Origin: CAMLDH01 sp966250375
GTDB lineage: Bacteria > Pseudomonadota > Gammaproteobacteria > Burkholderiales > Burkholderiaceae_D
Length of the DNA: 64,000 nt
NCBI GenBank assembly: GCA_966250375.1
Contig: CBINHE010000006.1
Coordinates: 13,039-77,038, forward strand
Reading direction: 5' to 3'
Shown in pieces: positions 7,781-16,585 of the stretch (within the stretch, counting starts at the first letter, position 1; every line of letters starts with the position of its first letter). A program made the position numbers and the translations under genes. The notes beneath the pieces are model-generated. The model ran no database searches and had not been told where the DNA came from. It saw nothing but the letters and a program-made list of their open reading frames with translations.

Positions 7781-8767
7781 ATGCTAGACAACGAATTGAG
7801 TCTTTTTGCGCTGAACAGCAGTCAGGTATTCGGCCAACAGGTGAGCCAGCGGCTTGGCGTTGATTTGAGCCCGCACGAGGAACGCGAGTTCGAGGATGAT
7901 GAGCATAAGGCGCGCCCTTTGGTCAGCGTGCGCGGAAAAAATGTTTTCGTCATCCAGTCGCTATATTCCGATCCTCAGCAAAGCGGCAACGACAAGCTGT
8001 GCCGGTTGCTGTTTTTCATCGGCGCACTGAAGGACGCCGCCGCTGCGCGCGTCACTGCGGTCGTTCCTTATCTGGCGTATGCGCGCAAGGACCGCAAGAC
8101 AAAGCCGCGCGATCCGGTCACCACGCGTTATGTCGCCGCGTTGTTCGAAGCGGTGGGTACCGATGCGGTCGTGACGATGGATGTGCATAACCTTGCGGCA
8201 TTCCAGAATGCGTTCCGCTGCAGTACCGAACATCTCGAAGCCAACAAGCTGTTCGTCAAGTATTTCGCCCCCTTGCTGAAGGATAGGGATGTGGTCGTCG
8301 TTGCGCCGGATGCTGGCGGAATCAAGCGTGCCGATCGGTTCAGGCAACTGTTGAGCGAGCTCCTTGGCAAGCCGGTCGGGGCGGCCTTCGCGGAGAAATA
8401 CCGCAGTAGCGGCGTAGTCAGTGGCGATATGCTGGCGGGGGATGTCAATGGAAAGGATGCCATCATCATCGATGATCTGATCAGTACCGGCACGACGATT
8501 GTCCGCACTGCCAGGACATGCCATTCCTTGGGAGCAGTCAGGGTATTTGCAGTGGCAACGCATGCCTTGTTCATGGGCGATGCGAATGTCGTGTTGGACG
8601 ATGCGGCGTTGGAACGGATCGTCATTGCCGATACAGTGCCGCCATTCAGGCTGGAGGAGGGCGCGGTGAAAGCGAAAGTCGCCCTGTTAAGCAGCGCTGC
8701 ACTGTTTGCCGAAGCGATCTATCGCATTCATGTCGGGGGCTCCATCACAGAGTTGATGGAGTCCTGA
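7781..8767 (+). CDS. Ribose-phosphate pyrophosphokinase (PRPP synthetase)
   Basis: This 328-residue enzyme transfers pyrophosphate from ATP to ribose-5-phosphate. Visible motifs are the N-terminal SLFALNSSQVFGQQV, RGKNVFVIQS (~50), a metal/ATP segment YLAYARKDRKTKPRDPVTTRYVAALFEAVG (~95-125), VVVVAPDAGGIKRA (~180) and the PRPP-binding loop DAIIIDDLISTGTT (~227-240). ATG 7781 matches the family start. The sequence is not the housekeeping Prs type (the catalytic flexible loop has KDRKTKPRDPVTTR), so it is probably a second, specialised copy. A pncB remnant at 1458 needs the same product, which supports an ancient PRPP/NAD module here. Confidence 0.88.
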   Translation: MLDNELSLFALNSSQVFGQQVSQRLGVDLSPHEEREFEDDEHKARPLVSVRGKNVFVIQSLYSDPQQSGNDKLCRLLFFIGALKDAAAARVTAVVPYLAYARKDRKTKPRDPVTTRYVAALFEAVGTDAVVTMDVHNLAAFQNAFRCSTEHLEANKLFVKYFAPLLKDRDVVVVAPDAGGIKRADRFRQLLSELLGKPVGAAFAEKYRSSGVVSGDMLAGDVNGKDAIIIDDLISTGTTIVRTARTCHSLGAVRVFAVATHALFMGDANVVLDDAALERIVIADTVPPFRLEEGAVKAKVALLSSAALFAEAIYRIHVGGSITELMES

Positions 8768-8863
8768 GTCAGAGTCGGCATAAGTGCCCGGTCAAAATAT
8801 TATGCTGTCCCGCACAACGCAAAATTCATTCAAATATATGCCAGCCGATGCTAGAATCCGCCG

Positions 8864-9265
8864 ATGGGAATGAACAAAGCAACACGACAATTTGCCGCAT
8901 GGATCGCATGTTTCGCGATCTTGCTGGCGTCGCTTGCACCATCGGTTTCCCATGCCATGGCAGCGACGACAGGCTCCGGGATGTCTTGGGCGGAAATTTG
9001 TTCAATCGCTGGTCCCAAGCTCATTAAAGTGGCTGACAGCCAGGATCCCGTCAAGTCATCCGCTCCCGCCGAAAAAACCCTGCATTTCGAGCATTGCCCC
9101 TTCTGCTTCAGCCATGGAGGGACGTTCGGTTTGCCACCCACCGCCGCGTTCGCCTTTCCCGTCGCAAGCAGTTTTCAAGCATTCCCACCGCTCTTCTACC
9201 AGTCGCCGCGTCCGCTTTCCATATGGGCCGCCGCGCAGTCTCGCGCCCCTCCTTTCTCTTCCTGA
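8864..9265 (+). CDS. DUF2946 family exported protein
   Basis: This 133-residue protein has an N-terminal signal or anchor helix (FAAWIACFAILLASLAPSVSHA) and the metal-binding-like signature HFEHCPFCFSHGG typical of DUF2946. Such proteins are frequently found next to TonB-dependent copper or iron receptors. It is the first gene of a plus-strand run leading to TonB and two receptors. A role in periplasmic metal handling is an inference from this context. A second possible start is two codons downstream. Confidence 0.75.
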   Translation: MGMNKATRQFAAWIACFAILLASLAPSVSHAMAATTGSGMSWAEICSIAGPKLIKVADSQDPVKSSAPAEKTLHFEHCPFCFSHGGTFGLPPTAAFAFPVASSFQAFPPLFYQSPRPLSIWAAAQSRAPPFSS

Positions 9266-9338
9266 TTGTTGCTGAGTGCCGATAAGTGCGTATCCGCGCG
9301 AGGTTCGGCTTGTTCTCATTTCGACACAGGATGTTGCC

Positions 9339-9545
9339 ATGTCAACCAGACTCAAGGTCGTCACTGCGCTTAGCATTGTCGCGGTCACGATCACTGGCGT
9401 GCTTGCTTACAGCGTTCATAACCGATTTATTTCGGTATTCATTGCCTTGCCTGACGAACCAGCAAGAATGCTGCTTGTTCCCATTCCGTCCGCAGTCGAA
9501 CGGCCGGGCGATTCCGCTTGCTGCAAGAACGCGGATCGTCCATGA
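9339..9545 (+). CDS. Small single-pass membrane protein preceding TonB
   Basis: This 68-residue protein has one hydrophobic helix (VVTALSIVAVTITGVLAYSV, residues ~6-25) and a C-terminal periplasmic-type tail ending in a Cys pair (SACCKNADRP). I recognise no family. ATG 9339 has a reasonable upstream AGGATG-like site. Its stop overlaps the tonB start as ATGA (9542-9545), so the two are probably translationally coupled, which argues for a real gene with a function tied to TonB or metal delivery. Confidence 0.6.
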   Translation: MSTRLKVVTALSIVAVTITGVLAYSVHNRFISVFIALPDEPARMLLVPIPSAVERPGDSACCKNADRP

Positions 9546-10246
9546 ACGCAATGGCCGCCGCTATGCTTCAACGGCAGGATGACTGGAAAGAGCCGCTCGT
9601 TTGGCATGTGCTCAAGTTCGCTCTTGTCTTCGGATTGCACATCGCGATTGTGGCGTGGATAGCGCATGCGCAGTTCAACACGCAGCCGGCGTCGGTGCCT
9701 GTACCCGTCCGTCTGGATGTGCGAATCTTTGAAGCGCCTCCGCCTTCAGCACCGGAAGTGCCGAAACCCGTTACTGAACCGCCGAAACCATTGCCGCCAG
9801 CTGCAAGACCGGTGGCTCGCCGCCCCGAACCGGTCGCGCCGCCGCCCGTGCTGGCTGCGGCCTCAAAAGCCGTTCCTGCTCCGGAAACGTTCGCGGTGCC
9901 AGCACAACAACCGTCCGTGTCGCCCAATGCAGCGGCGTCTGCGGCACCTGCGTCAGTCCCTGTGGCTGCCGCCCGCTTCGACGCCGACTATCTGCAAAAC
10001 CCCGCGCCCGCCTATCCGGCCATGTCGCGCAGATTGCAAGAGGAAGGCAAGGTTTTGCTACAGGTGAAGGTTACGGCGACCGGTACGGCGGAACACGTTC
10101 AAATCAAGCAAGGCAGCGGCTATCCCCGCCTGGACGAAGCTGCGCTTAACACGGTCCGGCAGTGGCGTTTCATACCGGCGCGACGCGGCGACGAAGCGGT
10201 CGCCGCCAGCGTTGTGGTGCCGATCGTTTTTCGGCTGGATAGTTGA
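9542..10246 (+). CDS. tonB: TonB-family energy transducer
   Basis: This 234-residue protein has a cytoplasmic N-terminus, one membrane helix (FALVFGLHIAIVAWIAHA with the conserved His, ~31-48), a long Pro/Ala-rich periplasmic spacer (PPPSAPEVPKPVTEPPKP...; ~60-150) and a C-terminal TonB domain. That domain includes NPAPAYPAMSRRLQEEGKVLLQVKVTATG and ends WRFIPARRGDEAVAASVVVPIVF. It transmits proton-motive force to the receptors that follow. No exbB/exbD is adjacent; the ExbB-like gene at 44598 belongs to another system. Confidence 0.92.
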   Translation: MNAMAAAMLQRQDDWKEPLVWHVLKFALVFGLHIAIVAWIAHAQFNTQPASVPVPVRLDVRIFEAPPPSAPEVPKPVTEPPKPLPPAARPVARRPEPVAPPPVLAAASKAVPAPETFAVPAQQPSVSPNAAASAAPASVPVAAARFDADYLQNPAPAYPAMSRRLQEEGKVLLQVKVTATGTAEHVQIKQGSGYPRLDEAALNTVRQWRFIPARRGDEAVAASVVVPIVFRLDS

Positions 10247-10305
10247 GTCCCATGCCATTGCAACAAATGCAAACACCAATAAATAAATCAACTTTGGGAG
10301 ATTTC

Positions 10306-12591
10306 ATGACATTCCGTTTCAAGCCGATCACCGCATCCTTGCTGGCAGCGCTATCGGCCGGCGCATTCGCGCAGCAGGCGTCGGAAGCGCCGGTAAAAAC
10401 ACTCGGCACCGTGACCGTCACCAGCGGCCAGCCGACATCGTTGCCGACGCAAATTCCCACCACCATCGAAGGCATCACCGGCCAGCAGGTGGAAGACACG
10501 ATCAACGCATTCGATAGCGAAGACGCGCTAAAGTATTTTCCCAGCCTGAACGTGCGCAAGCGCTACATCGGCGACTATGACCATGCGGTACTCGCCAGCC
10601 GTGCTTCCGGTACGGGTAACAGCGCCCGTTCGCTGGTCTATGCCGATGGTATATTGCTCTCCAACTTGCTGGGCAACGGCGCGACCTACACGCCGCGCTG
10701 GGGATTGGTCACACCGGAAGAGATCGAGCGCGTCGATGTGCTGTATGGTCCCTTTTCTGCCGCGTATCCGGGCAACTCGGTGGGGGCCGTGGTGGATTAT
10801 GTGACGCGCATGCCGAAGCAATTCGAAGGTCACGCCAAGGTATCCGGTTTCAGCCAAGGCTATAAACAATACGGTACCGATGCCACTTATACCGGCAAGC
10901 AGGCCAGTGCTTCGCTGGGTAACAAGAGTGGCGACTGGTCCTGGTGGCTGGCCGTCAATCGGCTCGACAGCAACGGTCAGCCGATCGCATTTGCCAACAA
11001 ACTAGTAAGTGAGGGCACCGTTGGCAATGCAGGTATGCCGGTGACGGGTGCCATCGTCGACAAAAACCCAAAGAACCATGACTGGGTGATCCTGGGTTCG
11101 ACCAATCAAGTCCACACGGTTCAGGACCATGCCAAGGTGAAACTGGCATATGACTTCTCGCCTGCCGTGCGTGCCAGCTATACCTTGGGTTGGTGGAGCA
11201 ACGACGCGACGCGCGCTTCCGAAACCTATTTGCGCGATGCCTCGGGCAATCCAGTCTACCGCGGTAACGTTAACATCAATGGTCGTCAATATGCGCTGGC
11301 TGCTTCCGATTTTGCCTCCAGCAGGGGAACACTGGAGCATGTGATGCATGGCCTGTCCGTGAAGAGCCATACGAAGGGGATATGGGACTGGGAAATTGCT
11401 GCCAGCCTGTACGATTACACGAAGGATCTGGTGCGTTCTCCAACGGTGACGCTGCCAGATGCCAATGCGGGTGGCGCCGGACGCATCACGGATATGAACG
11501 GCACCGGCTGGAATGCCTTGGCGCTGAAGGGAACTTGGCGCCCGGACGGCATCCAGGGGGCGCATGTGGTGGACATGGGGTATCAACGCGACAGCTACAA
11601 GCTGCGCACCTTGGTATCCAATACCGCCGACTGGATCAACGGCGGCGCTGGGACGCGTTTTTCCGCCTTCAATGGCAATACCGAGCTGAACAGCCTGTAC
11701 GCGCAGGACACCTGGCGTCTGGCGCCGGAATGGAAAACCACGCTTGGGGGGCGTTTGGAGCAATGGCGCGCATTCGAGGGCACAGTATCGGATGTGGCCA
11801 GCACGCTGCCATTCGGCGAACGCAAGGAAACGCACTTCTCGCCCAAGGCCGCAATCGCTTTCCAGGCATCGCCGCAATGGGCATTGAAAGCATCGCTGGG
11901 ACGCGCGATACGCATGCCAACCGTTGCCGAGTTGTACCAGGGGTCAATTTCAACCAATGCTATCGTCAACAACGACCCCAACCTGAAACCGGAAAAATCA
12001 TGGACCAGCGAACTGACTGCCGAGCGCGATCTGGGCAATGGCGTACTGCGCGCCACGCTATTCCACGAAGATACGCGCGACGCGCTGTACTCGCAAACCA
12101 ACGTGGCGGCTTCTACTAATGTCACCACCATCCAGAACGTCGATCAAATTCGCACCACGGGCCTGGAGCTCGCGTACCAGGCCAACGATGTCGGCCTGCG
12201 CGGGCTGGACCTGATGAGCAGCCTGACCTATGCGGATTCCACCATCGTGAAGAACGACAAGTTCCCCGATAGCGTCGGCAAGTGGCAGCCACGCGTACCG
12301 AAGTGGCGAGCCAACTTTCTCGCGTCCTACCATCCTGATGATAAATGGGCCTATACCTTCGGCGCACGCTATAGCGGCAAACAATACGGCACGCTGGACA
12401 ACAGCGATCCGAATGGCGCGACTTACACCGGTGTCAGCAGCTACTTTGTGACCGACGTGCGTGTGCGTTACCAAGTGACCAAGCGATGGACCGCATCTTT
12501 GGGCATCGACAATCTGAACAATGCCAAGTACTGGGCATACCATCCTTACACTCAGCGTACGATCGTCGCCGAGCTGAAATTCGATCTATGA
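10306..12591 (+). CDS. TonB-dependent outer membrane receptor
   Basis: This is a 761-residue precursor. The signal peptide (MTFRFKPITASLLAALSAGAFA) is followed by an N-terminal TonB-box region (KTLGTVTVTSG), a plug domain (~50-170, with VYADGILLSNLL and IERVDVLYGPFSAAYPGNSVGAVVDYVTR) and a 22-strand barrel ending in aromatic AELKFDL. ATG 10306 has GGGAG 7 bases upstream. The plug lacks a signalling domain. Ligand cannot be read; the neighbourhood suggests a metal chelate. Expression is likely shared with tonB upstream (59-base gap) and the second receptor downstream. Confidence 0.9.
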   Translation: MTFRFKPITASLLAALSAGAFAQQASEAPVKTLGTVTVTSGQPTSLPTQIPTTIEGITGQQVEDTINAFDSEDALKYFPSLNVRKRYIGDYDHAVLASRASGTGNSARSLVYADGILLSNLLGNGATYTPRWGLVTPEEIERVDVLYGPFSAAYPGNSVGAVVDYVTRMPKQFEGHAKVSGFSQGYKQYGTDATYTGKQASASLGNKSGDWSWWLAVNRLDSNGQPIAFANKLVSEGTVGNAGMPVTGAIVDKNPKNHDWVILGSTNQVHTVQDHAKVKLAYDFSPAVRASYTLGWWSNDATRASETYLRDASGNPVYRGNVNINGRQYALAASDFASSRGTLEHVMHGLSVKSHTKGIWDWEIAASLYDYTKDLVRSPTVTLPDANAGGAGRITDMNGTGWNALALKGTWRPDGIQGAHVVDMGYQRDSYKLRTLVSNTADWINGGAGTRFSAFNGNTELNSLYAQDTWRLAPEWKTTLGGRLEQWRAFEGTVSDVASTLPFGERKETHFSPKAAIAFQASPQWALKASLGRAIRMPTVAELYQGSISTNAIVNNDPNLKPEKSWTSELTAERDLGNGVLRATLFHEDTRDALYSQTNVAASTNVTTIQNVDQIRTTGLELAYQANDVGLRGLDLMSSLTYADSTIVKNDKFPDSVGKWQPRVPKWRANFLASYHPDDKWAYTFGARYSGKQYGTLDNSDPNGATYTGVSSYFVTDVRVRYQVTKRWTASLGIDNLNNAKYWAYHPYTQRTIVAELKFDL

Positions 12592-12632
12592 ACAGGCGAT
12601 GCATGATCGCAATAAATAAAGGGAACATGAAA

Positions 12633-14756
12633 ATGAAGTTGAGCCACAAACCGCTCTATGTCGCCTTGATCGCCGCTCTGGCGGAACTGGGCAATGTGGC
12701 ATATGCAGCCAATGACGAGCCGGTTCTGGATGAGGTCGTCGTATCCGGTTCGAGGGCTACAACCAAGCTGTCGGAAACGCCTCAAGCAATCGGCGCGGTG
12801 AAAAACGATGTCCTCAAGCGCGACAAGCCGAAAACGATGGGCGAGGTCATAAACCGCATTCCGGGCGTGTACTGGAACGATCTTGGCAACGAGCAGCACA
12901 GCATGAGTATTCGCCAGCCGATCGGCACCAACGCGGTGTACCAGTATCTGGAAGACGGCATTCCGATTCGCCCGCTCGGCGTGTTCAATCACAATTCGCT
13001 GAATGAAATGAATCTGGCCGGCACCGACAGCGTGGAGGTGGTGAAGGGCCCGGCGTCGTCCCTGTATGGCAGCAACGCAGTAGGCGGCGCGGTGAATTTT
13101 CTGACGGCTGCTCCATCGCGCGCACCCTACGCAAGCATCGGCGTTCGTCATGACAATACCGCTGGCTTCACACGTTACGATACGGCTCTCAGCAATACCT
13201 GGGACAAGCTTGGTCTGCGTTTTTCGCATTACAGTTCGCGCCGTACTGAAAACAACTGGCAGGAATACAGCCGTGGCAGCAAGGACTCGTTCTCGCTGCG
13301 CGGCGACTATGCGCTGAGCGTGTCATCCCAGTTGCGCGCGACGCTGGTGCATACCGACCTTGATGCCGCGATGACCGGCGGCCTGTTTGAAGACGATTAC
13401 CGGAACAATCCGGGCAAAAGCATCAACACTTTCACCTATCGCAAGGATAAAACCACGCGCGCCAATCTGGCGTGGGAAGGGGAAACCACGCACAACGGTA
13501 TCAGTACCGTGACGTTGTTCAGCCGCAAAAACGATCACGGGCAAATCCCGAGTTATACGATCAGCAGCAGTTGCGTGTCGAACCTGTGCAAGGGCACAAT
13601 CAATAACAACCATGTCGATTCGCTGGGCCTCGATGTCAAGCATCAGCAGGAATTCGACTGGCTGGGGTCGCGCCTGATCGCCGGCGTGTACCTGGATAAA
13701 AGTGACAACCCCTACGTCAGCGACAATCTGAGCATCGTCCGTGATCCGGTGACGGGTAAATATGTTAGCTATGCGCTCTCCAGCGATCTCTTGGGTGTGC
13801 GAGATTATCAGACTGATATCAGCAACACCGCAGTGTTCGCGCAATGGGAATTTTCGCCGTTGGAAAAAATGCGCGTCGTGATCGGCGGCCGTTCCGATAG
13901 CATCCGTTATGACTTCAAAAACAATCTTGATCCGGCAGGCAGCCCCGACTTCGGCGCACCGAATGAATCGCGCAGTTTTTCGCATTTCAGCCCCAAGGTT
14001 GGCGCGACCTATGCGCTTTCCAGGCAAGCCAGTGTGTACAGCAATATCAGCCAAGGCTTCACGCCGCCCGAGGTGAGCCAGTTGTATGGCAAGACCGGCA
14101 TCCCTGACCTGAAGCCGGCTACCTACAATAACTATGAACTCGGACTGCGCATGGCTTTCCTGAACGGCGCGCTGAAGCTCGACTCGGCGCTGTATCGCCT
14201 GGATGGGCGCGACACCATCGTCAGCTATACCGTCACGCCCGGCAACAGCGAGAACCGCAACGCCGGCCGCACACGTAGCCAGGGGCTGGAATTGGGATTG
14301 AACTACGATGCCGGCGCGTTCGATGTGCGCTTCGGTACCACGATCGCGACCCATCGCTTCTTGACATATCAAGTCTCCGGCGCGCTTGATTACAGCGGCA
14401 AGGATATGCCGCAGGCGCCGAGCGACATCACCACGGCTGAGATCGGCTACAAGCCGATGCAAGGCGCGCGCATTGCACTGGAGTTGGTGCATCAAGGCGA
14501 GTACTGGATGAATAACGCCAATACCGTGAAGTATCCCGGACACACGCTGCTGAACCTGCGCGGCAGCTACCAGTTCGCGAAGGGCTGGGAGGCGTGGCTG
14601 CAAGTGCGCAATCTGGCGGACAAACACTACGCTGATTCGGCGTCGAGTTCTTATTCCGGCGTAGGGACGTATTCGCCGAACACGCAGAACCAGTACACAC
14701 CAGGCGCACCGCGCAGCGTCATGGTTGGCTTGGCATATGCCTTTGACGCCAAATAG
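12633..14756 (+). CDS. TonB-dependent outer membrane receptor (second of the operon)
   Basis: This 707-residue precursor has signal peptide MKLSHKPLYVALIAALAELGNVAYA, TonB box VLDEVVVSG, a plug with LEDGIPIRPLGVFNHNSL and VEVVKGPASSLYGSNAVGGAVNFLT, and a barrel ending in VMVGLAYAFDAK. I prefer ATG 12633 because AGGGA is 8 bases upstream; ATG 12627 is possible. It resembles the FecA/FhuA-like siderophore class more than vitamin receptors. Its partner is probably the downstream PepSY membrane protein, a typical arrangement in which the inner-membrane protein may reduce or release the imported metal. Confidence 0.9.
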   Translation: MKLSHKPLYVALIAALAELGNVAYAANDEPVLDEVVVSGSRATTKLSETPQAIGAVKNDVLKRDKPKTMGEVINRIPGVYWNDLGNEQHSMSIRQPIGTNAVYQYLEDGIPIRPLGVFNHNSLNEMNLAGTDSVEVVKGPASSLYGSNAVGGAVNFLTAAPSRAPYASIGVRHDNTAGFTRYDTALSNTWDKLGLRFSHYSSRRTENNWQEYSRGSKDSFSLRGDYALSVSSQLRATLVHTDLDAAMTGGLFEDDYRNNPGKSINTFTYRKDKTTRANLAWEGETTHNGISTVTLFSRKNDHGQIPSYTISSSCVSNLCKGTINNNHVDSLGLDVKHQQEFDWLGSRLIAGVYLDKSDNPYVSDNLSIVRDPVTGKYVSYALSSDLLGVRDYQTDISNTAVFAQWEFSPLEKMRVVIGGRSDSIRYDFKNNLDPAGSPDFGAPNESRSFSHFSPKVGATYALSRQASVYSNISQGFTPPEVSQLYGKTGIPDLKPATYNNYELGLRMAFLNGALKLDSALYRLDGRDTIVSYTVTPGNSENRNAGRTRSQGLELGLNYDAGAFDVRFGTTIATHRFLTYQVSGALDYSGKDMPQAPSDITTAEIGYKPMQGARIALELVHQGEYWMNNANTVKYPGHTLLNLRGSYQFAKGWEAWLQVRNLADKHYADSASSSYSGVGTYSPNTQNQYTPGAPRSVMVGLAYAFDAK

Positions 14757-14772
14757 CGATTTGGCATGGAGT

Positions 14773-14796
14773 CTCTCCCGTCGATGGGCGGGAGAG
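14773..14796 (+). promoter_or_regulatory. Intercistronic hairpin (8-bp stem)
   Basis: CTCTCCCG at 14773-14780 and CGGGAGAG at 14789-14796 form a perfect stem without a following T-run. It sits between the second receptor and the PepSY gene and may tune or stabilise the mRNA rather than terminate it. Confidence 0.45.
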
Positions 14797-14827
14797 GAAA
14801 AATCAACACGCAATAATCAGGAATAAC

Positions 14828-16210
14828 ATGAACGATTCCAATAACACCTCAGTGAAACAATCCTTATTGGCACGCCGCAAAAGCCTGTTCTGGCGCATCC
14901 ATTTCTGGGCGGCGCTGATTGCGTCGCCGTTCGCACTGATGGCCGTATTGACGGGCATGCTGTACATCTTTACGCCGCAAATCGAGGCGGTGCTCTACGA
15001 TCGTCTGGATCACGTTGCGCCGGCCGCCGTCATGCGACCACTCGACGATGCGGTCGCGGCGGCGAAAGTTGCTGCGCCTGACGGATGGGTATTGCGTTCT
15101 GTCGTGCCGGCTTATCACGCGGGCGATACGGTCCAGGCGAACTTCGCACCGCCAGCACCCCAACAGTCCGGGCATGAAGGCCACAATCATGGCCCCGCCA
15201 AGGCTGCTTCTGCCACCCAGCCCAAATTCGGTTTGCCCGCGCAAGCGATTGCCGTGTATGTCAACCCATACACGGCGGACGTTGTGGGTAGCCTCGCCAA
15301 TCAGGCACGCTTTGGCAACTGGGCAAAAAAACTGCACTCTCGCTTGCTGCAAAACGACAACTGGCGCTGGATGATCGAGTTGGCCGCGAGCTGGATGATG
15401 GTCATGCTGCTGACCGGGATTTATTTGTGGTGGCCGCGCGGCAACCAGAAGGCACTGCCGCAGGCCGGCACTAAAGGACGGGGCGCGTGGAAGCAATGGC
15501 ACAGCTTTATCGGTGTGGCGCTCGCCGTGATGAGCCTCGCGATCCTGACGACGGGACTGACCTGGAGCAAGTATGCCGGCGAGCAAATTCGGGCACTGCG
15601 CGACAACATCGGCCAAGCGCCGCCGCGGGTTCCGAAAAACCTGGAATCGGTTATGCAAGAGGAGGGCACATTCCTGACATGGCAAGCGGCATGGGACGCT
15701 GTTCGCCGCCAAGCGCCGGATGTTGCGCTGCAGTTGACGCCGCCACGCGGGCAGCAAGACACCTGGCGCGCTGGCAGTGCGGATACTGCTCAACCCGAGA
15801 AACGTTTCGATCTGCTGCTCGATGCTTATAGCGGACAACCGCTCTATTACGCCGGCTGGGACAAGCAAACCGCATTCGCCAAAACGACCGCCATCGGTAT
15901 CCCGTTTCATCGGGGCGAATTCGGCTGGTGGAATCAGGCGCTGTTGTTCATGTTCGGCCTTGGCGTGTTGTTCTCGCTGGTGTCTGGCTGGGTGATGTTC
16001 TTCAAACGCCGCCAACCGGGATCGCTCGGCTTGCCGCGCTTGTTGCCGGGTGCCTGGAAGTCGGCCTCGATCGGCACGTGGGTCACAACGGTGGGTTTGT
16101 GCATGGCCATGCCATTGCTGGCGATATCGGCAGCGCTAGTGTTGGCGCTGGAAATTGTAATGTTCCAGCCTTGGCGTGCCCGCGTCGTTGCGATGTCCGA
16201 CAACGGATGA
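14828..16210 (+). CDS. PepSY-associated transmembrane protein (COG3182)
   Basis: This 460-residue inner membrane protein starts FWRIHFWAALIASPFALMAVLTGMLYIF, the conserved first PepSY_TM helix. Periplasmic PepSY segments follow, then helices around WMIELAASWMMVMLLTGIYLWWP and further pairs near 225-245, 370-390 and 415-440. A His-rich loop (GHEGHNHG) may bind metal. Conserved His residues within helices and the family link to siderophore and copper systems (PiuB-like) suggest a haem-containing ferric or cupric reductase, but this is not proven. AGGAATAAC precedes the ATG. Last gene of the metal-uptake operon. Confidence 0.85.
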   Translation: MNDSNNTSVKQSLLARRKSLFWRIHFWAALIASPFALMAVLTGMLYIFTPQIEAVLYDRLDHVAPAAVMRPLDDAVAAAKVAAPDGWVLRSVVPAYHAGDTVQANFAPPAPQQSGHEGHNHGPAKAASATQPKFGLPAQAIAVYVNPYTADVVGSLANQARFGNWAKKLHSRLLQNDNWRWMIELAASWMMVMLLTGIYLWWPRGNQKALPQAGTKGRGAWKQWHSFIGVALAVMSLAILTTGLTWSKYAGEQIRALRDNIGQAPPRVPKNLESVMQEEGTFLTWQAAWDAVRRQAPDVALQLTPPRGQQDTWRAGSADTAQPEKRFDLLLDAYSGQPLYYAGWDKQTAFAKTTAIGIPFHRGEFGWWNQALLFMFGLGVLFSLVSGWVMFFKRRQPGSLGLPRLLPGAWKSASIGTWVTTVGLCMAMPLLAISAALVLALEIVMFQPWRARVVAMSDNG

Positions 16211-16229
16211 ACGTTACGGCAGCCACATT

Positions 16230-16335
16230 CCTTAACGAATACCTTCTGCTGCCAGCGTAGCGGGTGAAAAAACATTTTCCGAGCGACGCGTTATGGCTTG
16301 GGATTGGTACTGCTCATCGTTAAGCAGGCTGGATA
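16230..16335 (-). pseudogene. 3' remnant of a DUF1329 gene
   Basis: Read on the minus strand, this stretch gives SLLNDEQYQSQAITRRSENV followed by FSPATLAAEGIR and a stop. It aligns with the C-terminus of the intact DUF1329 protein at 25635-26984 (SLFNEQQQYRS... FSPATLAAEGIR, stop). No longer homologous frame continues upstream, so only the tail survives. It lies downstream of the MMPL exporter gene, the usual order for MMPL-DUF1329 partners. Confidence 0.65.
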
Positions 16336-16585
16336 TTCTATACCGCGGATACTGTACCGACCTGCCGCCAAGCGGTAGGCCGGCAACGCATAAATGATGG
16401 AAACCTGAGCGTGAGCCGTGTTGCCGACGGCATACAAAGGATGATCTGTGTTATCAGCCGGCATGCCTGGCGGTACGGACAAGGCTCTGCTGGCCAGCGG
16501 CGTACCTCGACGTACATGCATTTCCCTGCAACGTCAGCTGAGCCAACCACGGTGGAGAAGCTCACACCGAGCAGCTTGATATCAA
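16336..16585. other. Degenerate stretch between DUF1329 remnant and exporter
   Basis: About 250 bases have two overlapping minus-strand frames but no motif I can place. It is probably the decayed body of the DUF1329 gene or a lost neighbour. Confidence 0.4.

Noticed and set aside
13323..14813. Minus-strand open frame of 496 codons opposite the second TonB receptor
   Set aside because: Cys/His/Arg-rich composition typical of a shadow frame; sense strand encodes a clear receptor.
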